NCBI GenBank assembly: GCA_905221605.1
Contig: CAJNDS010002785.1
Location: 1-64,000, forward strand
DNA: 64,000 nt
Source of the DNA: Symbiodinium natans
Lineage: Eukaryota; Sar; Dinophyceae; Suessiales; Symbiodiniaceae
Direction: 5' to 3'
Below the pieces are notes generated by a model. The model saw only the letters and a list, made by a program, of their open reading frames with translations, searched no databases and was not told the DNA's origin. Below are positions 53,036 to 61,669 of the stretch, in pieces. The position numbers were made by a program, and so were the translations under genes. Each line of letters opens with the position of its first letter. Positions within the stretch are counted from its first letter, which is position 1.

Positions 53036-53640
53036 ATGAAGTATGCCCTATACATGTTCGGGATGAGATCGGTCAGCGCAGGACGGTTTCGACTTTTCGT
53101 TGCCATACTCTTGCTCGCCACTCTCTTTGTGGCTGCGAAGCTGTCAGGCCGCGCCGCGCCGAACATGGGGTTTCCTAGAAATAGGAACGATGGCTTTTTG
53201 GGCCTTCGTTTCCGACATGAATGAATACGTCCCTGTCAATTCTTTTTTTCTTGGGCACATGTTTGAGCAAGGAGCGTCGGTGTTGAGATTGCCCGTTTGC
53301 ATAATTGCACGTGCTGGGGGCCTTGTGAGCGACAGGTGCAACCAAGTTGTTACGCCGTGAGCAGATTCTTCGCGTTATGGACGATGCGGGTCCTTTAGGC
53401 CGGAGGTTTCTCAAACTTGCTTCGCACGAACAAGGGGGCCAAGGGAAAGTGTACGCAAAGCTGCCGCTTGCAAGGCTGGATGGCGTATGTCGTTCTTTTC
53501 TCCTTCGGGGAGCTCTTACACATCCCTGGCATCGTCTTTGTTATGGCTGCGGTCTTCTCTTATGGCCGGGTGATGGGGGCCCTTCTGGCCTACTTGGGGA
53601 GCATCGCGACGCTTGTCAGATATCCTGTGCTGCTGGGGCT
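53036..53640 (+). CDS. VTT/TMEM64-like membrane protein, partial exons
   Basis: The segment at about 53474-53620 encodes GWMAYVVLFSFGELLHIPGI, then VFVMAAVFSYGRVMGALLAY and LGSIATL. The pattern of a Gly-Glu-Leu-Leu with His-Ile-Pro-Gly, followed by a small-residue-rich hydrophobic span with Tyr-Gly and Gly, is that of VTT-domain (TVP38/TMEM64, SNARE-associated Golgi) proteins, lipid-scramblase-related membrane proteins. An exon starting with the ATG at 53036 (VSAGRFRLFVAILLLATLFV) could supply the N-terminal membrane span, but its link is inference. The rest of the domain is missing, so the gene is incomplete as seen. Confidence 0.45.
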
Positions 53641-53793
53641 CTCAGGATTCAAGGTTGAGGTTGAACTCTCCTGAAGCCCATGAGGATTCAGGGTTTTCGG
53701 GTGAGGGGGTGAAGGCGAAGTGGGGTGGCATGAAATTTGTTTTGTCAATCCACTCCCTCTTCAACAAAGTGGCGTTACGGAGTTCAGAACAAC

Positions 53794-53902
53794 TAATATA
53801 GGGGTCGGAATAATTACTACTAGTATTCCCTTATGGTCCCTTTATAAAATGTACTATAATAACTCACAAAACCCTGTTCTCATTATTGAGGCCCCTATAT
53901 TA
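53794..53902. mobile_element. MITE-like element, family D copy 1 (109 bp)
   Basis: TAATATAGGGGTCGGAAT at the left and GAGGCCCCTATATTA at the right form a terminal inverted repeat. The interior CTAGTATTCCCTTATGGTCC is shared with 44288-44396, and loosely with family B. Confidence 0.7.
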
Positions 53903-56900
53903 AGGTTTGGGGTTCTGGGTGGGCTGCTGCAGCAAGGAGCGTCTCAGCCGGATTTTGGGTCACGCGTGCTTTGAGCGGCGGCGCAACTTTGGACACGCTG
54001 AAAATCAGGCCGGGTGCTGGATCCATGAAGTCCCTTAAGCTCTTGTAGAAGGCTTTAGGGTTTCGGGTTTCGGGCTTAGGGTTTAGGTTTAGGGTTTAGG
54101 GTTTAGGGTTTAGGGTATAGGGTATAGGGTTTAGGGTTTCCACAAACCTTATGAACCCCAAATCCGTTTTGCCCCTGTGGAGCTTGGACCTGACGACTGC
54201 AAACCTGCAAAGCTCGGAGCTCCTTAGCCCGAAAGGTAAAACTGTTTAGGGGTCATATTTAAAAGAGCAAGGTTCGTGGCTTGGTAGGAAAGCCCTCGTA
54301 GCAACAAGACCTTGCTTCTACCCAGCCCACACGGCAGGCCCCACCCTCCCCCCCTTTCCCAGGTGGGTGGATCGTGTTCTCATGCGCTTGGAGTTTGCTC
54401 CCATGCGCACCGTCGCGATGCTCCGTTTGTGCCCGGGGCTTGGTCATGGTTGACATCTGGCGTCGCGAAAGCCCTGTCAATCCTCTGACAATACCCGCTC
54501 ACTTTGGCATCAGACCCCTGCCCTAAAGCAGGACATTATGGGTGCTATAGTGTTATACATTCATCCCCAAATCCTTTCATGACCCCAACCCGAACCCCCC
54601 CCCCCCACAGACACACTAACAATCCGAAGCCGGGGGCACAATGTTCGCGGCCCAGGTTTCTATCTGGCGCCAAGTTTCAATCAAGCCATGGCACTTACCA
54701 ATGCGCCCTGGCCTGCTTTGGGGGTTTTGAGGGGACTTATGCTTTGGCGCAGATTCTGTTTCGGATGTTATGGTTTGGGGAAGGGGAGGGGGGTGTTCGG
54801 ATCTAGAATCGTTTGAGGTTTGGGGTCCCCATTGCCGCCCAAGAAACAAAGAGACACCGGAGACACCTGTCGAAAGAAGCTTGAGAAGGCTTGCCAACAA
54901 GCCTGGCTAGGTAGGCCCTTGGGACATTTTATATTTTCCCTTATTCATATTCAGGAATATTTTCCAGGGGGTTTTAGGGGCCATCCTAGCTGGTATAGTA
55001 GACCCCTGGACCATCCCTTGGCCCCCCTGCGGTTCAGGGGTTGAGGGTTTTTAGGGCTTAGCGGTTTAGGGCGGCAATGTTCGCAGAGGTACAGTTCCGG
55101 CACTATTTTCTAGGGAGTGCCATTGGCCTGGTGCCCATGACGCTACTCGTGACGTTACTGTGTCTCGGCATAGCAGCCATACGTGTTATGCTGTTTCTCT
55201 CTTGGGTATAGGCACTCTTTGGTAAACCAATCCAGCATACTCATCTGATGTAAGTCCACATCCCCACCCAAAAAAGCTCAAGCAATTTGATGGGTAAGTA
55301 CCTTAATCGCCATCTGGGATTGGGCAGGGATACTCTGCAGGAATCTCTGTCGGGTCCTCCAGAAACTCTACAGGATTCTCTTGGGGGTGCCCGATCCCTT
55401 GTGGGACCCCCCGGACTGCCCCGAAACTAAAGCAACTTTAGGTAGCATGGGGCCTGACACAAGAATTGAGGATGAAGGTGAGGGATCGAGAATCCTCTGC
55501 CTCTGTCAGGGCAGGCGAGACAGGTTGCCAGTTACGTTCCGTGATGACTGCCATGGTTGCCAAGGCTGCAAACCTTGATCGACCACGGCATTGTATGATG
55601 CCTTGGGAGATTGCGCAGGGCTCCGTGGATTCCCCTTTGAGGTAGTAGCCCAGAAGCCGAAGCCCCCCGCCCCCCCTAACCAAGGATCTTATCGTGGTGG
55701 AGCATATACAGGGCAGAGATTTAGTTCGGGGAATCCCAAGTGGGTCGAGAACAGAATGAGACCTCTTTGAACAGTCTTTGCAGTCAGCTGCTCCACATGC
55801 GAGCAAGTGGACGGCCCGCAAGCGTGGATCAAACGATGACCGGAAGCATGATTCAAGGCAGTTGCGATTTCTGCATACATGTATCTAAAGACAAGAGCAT
55901 ATATGTATATGTAGCACAATCAAAAAATGACAAATAGTTTGAAACACTATGCATATATATATATATATATATCTATATCGCATGCCATATGTGATATATA
56001 TATATATATACACATAGAACATCTATATGTATATATACACACGTATTGATTTATATCTATACAAATATATACAAATCTATACACATCCTCTGCTATGCGC
56101 ATTGGGCGTCTCTCCGTGCACCCGGGCATCAAACAGAGCCGAGCCTTTTAGGCAGCTGGTCGGATGCCTCGTGCACGGCAGACGTTGAGGGTTGATTACC
56201 CTAAACCCTAAACCCTAAACCCTAAACCCTAAACCCCAAGCACCTCGTGATTCACACCCCTAACGCTGTAAGCGCCATGATCCTATGAGCCAATGGACTT
56301 CAAGAGACCCAAAGCGGCCGTACGCGCCCTGGAAGCCCCCTCCCCAAAAGAAACAGCCCAACGTAGAGAACCTGAGACTCCGATCCTCGACACTAGCCGG
56401 GAATTCCCGTGGATGCCCGTCGCCCGTGAACCCAAAGCCCAGCAAAGCGTAGAACTTGCAGCACAACTAGGCGGTAGCTTCTACCGCCTCAGCTTATGAC
56501 GAGTTCCTTTCAGATTGGTGGCTATTGCTTGCAGGATAGAAGTCACAATGCGAGGGTCTTGGTGGGGCAGTGGCTGTGTTGGACCCCAGGAATTCGTCAT
56601 CTGTGCCGAATTCGAACTGGCTGAGAGCTGAGAGTCAGAGGAGCCCGGTGACAAGGCAGCGATGTGGGCAGAGACGTGTCCTACACACGCTTCTGAGTGG
56701 CCGGTTCAACGAGCGACCTCGCCAATCTATGGGTTTAGGGTTTAGAGTCTAGGGTTGAGGGTTTAGGGTTTAGGGTTTAGGGAGATTGTCCTAGCTGTGT
56801 TGTGTCATGTGCTGGCAGTTCAAAGGGATGCTATCGGCCGGCTCGCCCCAGCTTCTCAGCCAGATTGCGGTAGTGTAGCACCCCCAGTGGGCTTAGACTC

Positions 56901-57588
56901 GCTGGGATCAGGCGCGTCAAGCGCGACTCGCTCCTAGACCCAAGGAATTTACAGTCAAAAGGCTTCGGCGAAGGCATGTGGCTGATCTTGGTTCGAAGCA
57001 CCCAAGAGACAACACCGCTTTCTGTAGCCCGATAGTAGAACATCTATATATAAACCCTTCAGGCATCGCGAGCCATAGGTCCCTAAACCCTATAAACTCT
57101 AAACTCAACCTGAAACCCCAAATTAAGTGAACTGCCAGGAAGAGTACAGCCAGCTGTCGCGTGTTCTTGCCGCCCTCAGTGGCACGGGCCGCGGTGGCCG
57201 CAGCCCGCCCGTGATGGCGCGGGAAGTCCCAGATATAGTAAGGATAATGAAATAGTAGTACCAAAGAATGAAATAGGAGTGTTCCTGTTCAGTGGCAAAT
57301 TGAATTGTATCGAGTTAAGGCCTCCATGGCACATGCGGGTTCCATGGTATAGCTGAGCAGGCATAGAGACTTCTTGCACCTGAACCGTTTTCGATCACAA
57401 GGAGCCTAGAGCCCAACGTGCACCCGATTCGTCCGGTCCGAGAAGAGCTTCCTGCACCGGCCAAGTACCCCCCAAACTAAGTGCATCTAAGTGCCTTTGG
57501 CTAGGGAACAGAATACTTGCTGGGTCACCGGTTGCTAGGCCCCCTAAAACTCATGAAGCCTCTGATCCCCACAACTTCCCCCAAACCG
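53903..57588. other. Intergenic, no gene recognised
   Basis: Includes TTTAGGG arrays at 54057-54140 and 56730-56790, a CCCTAAA array at 56197-56240, a C run at 54597-54607 and a TA microsatellite at 55948-56070. The open frames lack recognisable domains. Confidence 0.4.

Positions 57589-57630
<42 letters not shown>
57589..57630. repeat. Homopolymer C tract (42 nt)
   Basis: Forty-two uninterrupted C. Shorter runs occur at 1709, 17156, 17839, 43508, 52412 and 54597. Length is unreliable in sequencing. Confidence 0.9.
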
Positions 57631-58065
57631 ACGAAAGCCTGAAGCCAGAGAACCCGAGGCTGACGGCCACCTGCAAGGAGGAGGTCCGCCACGATGTCAT
57701 GAGGCCCCCGAGAGCTGAGAGCGAAGCAAGAAAAAAGCAAAAGCCTGGCAAAAACCTGCTAGGTAGTCCTTCGGTGTTTTTTGGTTTTTTGTTGCAATGC
57801 GAACGACGAGGCCACGAATCCGGAGATAGAGCCTGGGCAAGGCTCGCTAAAGCCTCAACCTTAAGTAAGCCCTACTCTGAGGTCTGCATAGACCCCGTCT
57901 TGGCAGGTCCCTAAGCCTGGAGGGTGCGGAGCATGTCATGGGAACGATGAACCGGCCGAAGCTTCGGCCGCATGTGGTGTTCGAGCAGCCGGGCTTGGAT
58001 GCTCCAGGCCGGTTTAAGGCCTCGGGTGGGCTAAGAGTCCATAATAGGTATTTTCGTGCCCCCTG

Positions 58066-58192
58066 GTCATAGACCCGGTCATACCCGGGCAAACCCGGCA
58101 TATGGTCATAGCCGGTCATGCCCGGTCATACCCGGGCATACCCGGGCATACCTGGTCAGAGCCGGTCATACCCGGTCATGCTCGATCATGCG
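58066..58192. repeat. Decamer satellite (TCATACCCGG-type), second locus
   Basis: About twelve decayed copies of the unit seen at 16193-16594. They are followed at 58191-58235 by the same flank (GCGTCCCGTGG, CGCAGTCGC, GTTTCCCG). Confidence 0.8.
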
Positions 58193-58263
58193 TCCCGTGG
58201 CTTTTCGCAGTCGCTGTTTCCCGCCAGAGTGACAAAAGGACATCCCAAGTTTCGGGTGTGGAA

Positions 58264-58325
58264 GTTTGAGACCTGCCCTGGGACCCCCCTGGGACCCCCC
58301 CTGCGACCCCCCTGCGACCCCCCCT
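58264..58325. repeat. Short (CTGSGACCCCC)n repeat
   Basis: About five copies of an 11-12 bp unit CTGGGACCCCCC or CTGCGACCCCCC. Confidence 0.7.
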
Positions 58326-58349
58326 GAAAAGTTCAATGGAGCAGTTTGG

Positions 58350-58412
58350 GATACAGTTTCAGTCAAAGGAAGATTTCGGAGCCTATAAAAAGCGTGCCCC
58401 TATCATATAAGA
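58350..58412 (+). repeat. Inverted repeat / coding-remnant copy, left arm
   Basis: TCAAAGGAAGATTTCGGAGC, then CTATAAAAAGCGTGCCCCTA and TCATATAAGA, is the reverse complement of 59138-59197 with few differences. Both arms can be read as the same peptide end, SKE..GAYKKRAPI, followed by a stop, so they may be two opposed copies of one gene end. Confidence 0.65.
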
Positions 58413-58715
58413 GGTTGCGGTTGGGTCGGTGAGTGGCTGGTGAGTGGCATGTGAGGCACATGTGAGGGGATGTCTCGGGGAAGAGCAAATGAGAAGCTTG
58501 TAAGGTCAAAAAGGGCTGCGGCTTGGCTATCCTGTGTAAGCATGTTTTTGCGTCGACCCTGTTTTTGAGTAAGCTCTCGTGAGAATTCAACCCGATCCAG
58601 GGTTAGTCAGGGCCCCGTTTTTTTGTCAGTCGAACGGGCGCAGCATTCGTCACGCAAGCTCTCGTCGCTCGAACTCCAAGACCAGGCCCGCAGAAGGCTC
58701 GAAGCAGCCAGAGGC

Positions 58716-58915
58716 CCGTAAGTGGCTCGCGAATGGCTCTATATAGGCTTGTAAGTGGCGCGAAGGCCCATGAGGGGCCCGTAAGTTCGCAAGGGGCCTG
58801 AGCGGTAAGCGGCATGTAAGTGGCATGTAAGCGGCACGTAAGTGGCCGTAAGTGGCGCGTAAGTGGTAAGTGGCACGTAAGTGGCACGTAAGCAGCCCGC
58901 AAGTTGCCAAGGGTC
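58716..58915. repeat. GTAAGTGGC-type minisatellite
   Basis: About fifteen imperfect units of 9-12 bp, GTAAGTGGCRCGTAAGTGG and related forms. Each unit contains a perfect eukaryotic 5' splice-site consensus GTAAGT. Confidence 0.75.
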
Positions 58916-58976
58916 CCCGTAGGAGGAACGTGTTGAAGCCCGCACAAACCTGTGCAGGAGACCCGTGCAGCATCTG

Positions 58977-59147
58977 CCAAAAAACACCAGAACTTAGAAG
59001 TCAGGCAGCCTGCTCTTAGCCTCTCCCTGAAAAACACCAAAGGTTACGTACTCTCCTTACCCACACGACCTGATCTTACATAGCCTCTCCTTGAAAAACA
59101 CCTAAACTTACATACTCTCCTTACCCAAGGGACCCGATCTTATGTGA
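58977..59147. repeat. 64-bp tandem repeat, about 2.6 copies
   Basis: Units start CCTCTCC at 59020 and 59084 (CCTGAAAAACACCAAAGG, then ACTCTCCTTACCC and GATCTTA), with a partial unit before. The last unit runs into the right arm of the inverted repeat. Confidence 0.7.
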
Positions 59148-59197
59148 TAGGGGCACGCTTTTTATAGGCTCCGGACGCTTCCTTTGATTCAGGTATC
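59138..59197 (-). repeat. Inverted repeat / coding-remnant copy, right arm
   Basis: Reverse complement of 58350-58412. On the minus strand it closes a frame, opening near 59300, that reads LTKAVVTALAQGSSAETSVT and ends GAYKKRAPIT-stop. Confidence 0.6.
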
Positions 59198-59229
59198 ACA
59201 ACATTCACAGCAGTGAGCAATTCATCAGT

Positions 59230-59590
59230 CACACTTGTTTCAGCACTTGAACCTTGAGCCAAAGCAGTGACGACAGCTTTGGTCAGATCAGGCAGTGGAT
59301 ACTGCCAGGGCTCTAGAGGGAACAGTGTATTCTAACACAGTCCCTTGAGTCAACACTTCAGTGTTCGACTCACATCAGTCGTCTCGGCCATTGCGAGAAA
59401 CTTAGTAGCAGTATACTGACAAATCAATACCATCACATATTGCAGTAAACTCATCCAAAGCAGCAGTAACGAATCAGGCTCATCCAGTGCTTTTGCTTTC
59501 AAATTGCGAACAGTATCAGCAGCAGGCCTGTACAGTGCTGCTAGGTCTTGCTTCAGCTTTGCAGCTCGCAAGACAGTCACCAAGACCAGT
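59230..59590 (-). pseudogene. Frame-broken coding remnants downstream of the 450-aa ORF
   Basis: Minus-strand frame pieces (KQDLAALYRPAADTVRNLKA, then LTKAVVTALAQGSSAETSVT to GAYKKRAPIT-stop) lie in different frames separated by stops. They look like one protein disrupted by indels, or small exons. No family was recognised. Confidence 0.4.
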
Positions 59591-59774
59591 GAGCTGTCGG
59601 CAGTTGCAGCTTACTTTGCGACCAAGCCAGTTTCAAGGGCTTTGAGCTTCAGTGACTCTGCAGTCACTCATCTTCTTCAGTCGGAAAGGGTCCCCAACTC
59701 AGAGGCCAGTCTAATGTCAGTGACATGGCATGAGTGGATACCCCCATCGACTATCTGCAGTTCACTGCAGTATC

Positions 59775-61127
59775 TCACTCCGCTGGCGAGACAGTGATTG
59801 AGACTTGATGCTCAGTCCCAATGGCTCGTCTCAGACCAGTGACTACCGTGGTCAGGGCAGTCGCTTGGGCCTTGTCACCACCAGTGCCAGTGCCTCCTGG
59901 TCTCCACGAGCCAGTTGGCACATCATCGTCAGTGATGAACTCTCCCAGCTGGATGGCAGTTGCCTCAGTCCAAACAGTCGCCCCGATGACGATGTGACGA
60001 CAGGTGGATCGGGCGAACAGATCCTTTGGCTTCCAGCCGACCAGTGTCCAGCGACGGATGGACCCACACTCTTGGGCATTCAGTGTGAATGGCACCTCAG
60101 TGAGCCCGGGGTCAGTGGTCACGATGTAATCACTGTACCTGCGATTGAAAAACCGCAGTGTGCCTTCAGTGACCAGATTGATGAAATGCACAGTGGTGAA
60201 CCGAAACGCCACCAGTGTCCACGTCTGCTCAGCAGTGTCAGTGGACTCCTCGGTCTGTGTCTGCCACAGTCCACGGCGCCACAGTGCAGCTCGAGCACTC
60301 ATCGACAGATTGAACTGTCCAGCATAGATTCCTTCCAGTGAAAATTGGCCAGTCGTCCGCAGTGTCTCAGCATCTTCACTGCGAAGACAAATCCAGCAGT
60401 GCTTTGCCACCAGTGTTTCAGAAACACTTGATGGTTGGCGATTTTCACTCTCCAGTCTCTTGAACAGTGTAGCCTCTTCCTTGGTGTATTCCGAACACCA
60501 GTCGATGAACGGAAACAAATCCACAGTTTCCTGCACAGCATCGATGATGACGTCAGTGCAGTCAACCAAGGTGTTCAGCACGGTCGGCGGCAGTCGGATT
60601 CTCTCCGACCCATCAGTCGGCTGTCCTGCGAAGAAGCAGTGCAGTCCACAGGACGAGAGCACCTCTCGGACAGTGCACTCCAAGAACCCAGTTGACTCAG
60701 TGGACCTTTTCACCAGGTTCCACACTCGATCCACTTCCTCTGCGAGCAGCATTCGCAGGTCGGCATAGCTCGTCCAGTTATCCAGATTGCCAGCATCAGT
60801 GGGGAACTCGGCGTTCATCACCCAGTACCAGTTGGCAATGTCACCATGGTACAGCGCGGGTGGCCTCTCAGTCTGGATGTGGACCAGTGGCCTTTCGACC
60901 ACATTGAACGGCCAGTCTCCCATTGTTGTGTCGGGCATCTGTCGCACCAGTGACAGTCGCTGCATTGCTGCAGTTGCCTCTTGCATCAGTTGCTCATTGT
61001 GAGCACGCACTGACTCAAGCTCAGTGACGCGCATTGCTTCAATTGCGTCATCCGCCTGCGCAGCCAGTGATGCTTCATTGGCCAGTTGGCGGCCAGTGCT
61101 TGAGGATCCCTGGGAGGTGTGCGACAT
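59775..61127 (-). CDS. Unidentified retroelement-associated ORF, 450 aa
   Basis: The ATG (61127-61125 on the minus strand) is in an ideal GCCGCCATG context and the frame is uninterrupted. Residues 15-65 are Ala/Glu/Gln-rich and likely coiled coil. The rest is a mixed globular protein rich in Trp, Thr and Glu (ERPPALYHGDIANWYWVMNA, WTLVAFRFTTVHFINLVTEG, RRWTLVGWKPKDLF), ending in a Gly/Thr-rich tail. I recognise no domain; protease, integrase and RT motifs are absent. The N-terminal coiled coil and its position right after a 540-bp ORF-free stretch fit a gag-like first ORF of a second copy, but an extra ORF after pol is equally possible. Confidence 0.6.
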   Translation of the reverse strand: MSHTSQGSSSTGRQLANEASLAAQADDAIEAMRVTELESVRAHNEQLMQEATAAMQRLSLVRQMPDTTMGDWPFNVVERPLVHIQTERPPALYHGDIANWYWVMNAEFPTDAGNLDNWTSYADLRMLLAEEVDRVWNLVKRSTESTGFLECTVREVLSSCGLHCFFAGQPTDGSERIRLPPTVLNTLVDCTDVIIDAVQETVDLFPFIDWCSEYTKEEATLFKRLESENRQPSSVSETLVAKHCWICLRSEDAETLRTTGQFSLEGIYAGQFNLSMSARAALWRRGLWQTQTEESTDTAEQTWTLVAFRFTTVHFINLVTEGTLRFFNRRYSDYIVTTDPGLTEVPFTLNAQECGSIRRWTLVGWKPKDLFARSTCRHIVIGATVWTEATAIQLGEFITDDDVPTGSWRPGGTGTGGDKAQATALTTVVTGLRRAIGTEHQVSITVSPAE

Positions 61128-61669
61128 GGCGGCAGTCGATGGAACAGTGAGAAAGCAGAGGGCAGTTAGGCAGTGACCTTTGAGTCGCTCAAAAACACAA
61201 CATGTAAAACAGTGCAGCCCAAACTTCTATGTACAGTTTTCTTTTCTACACATGACACATGTAAAAGACAGTTTTCCAACTTCGAAGAAAACAGTGAAAA
61301 ATCGTTTCGAATCGACGAAAACAGTGAACGTGGTTCTCTCCTCTCAGTCTCTTCTTTCTGCACAACAGTACATGCACAACTGCACAGTGACACTCAGCAC
61401 AAGCAGTGCTTTGCTTGCCAGTGCTCCTTGGGAGCAGTGCTTGTTTGTCTGTTTGTACATGCACAGTGAACAAGACAGTGACACACAACGCACACAGCAC
61501 AGCAGTGTTGCTTATGTTTATGCTGCAGTGTTGTAAATCCGCAGTGCCTATGGCACGAGGCGTCCAGCAAACGAAACAGTCCTGCAACCAACCCCAAACA
61601 GTGCATCAACCGCGGCGCATCATCACGAGCATCAGTACGCGGGCGCACAAAAAGGGGGCACGCAAACAG
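61128..61669 (-). other. ORF-free stretch between pol and the 450-aa ORF
   Basis: Non-coding 540 bp, CAGT-rich. It is a candidate LTR plus leader, but with no second copy in the window the LTR limits cannot be set. Confidence 0.35.

Noticed and set aside
56293-56499. 68-aa plus-strand frame rich in Pro/Glu/Arg
   Set aside because: Soluble-looking composition but no start context, splice sites or family resemblance.
59253-59263. TTTGGCTCAAG on the minus strand, like the end of the spliced leader
   Set aside because: It falls inside a coding-like frame (ALAQG), matches only 11 nt, and has no second copy as in the LTRs.
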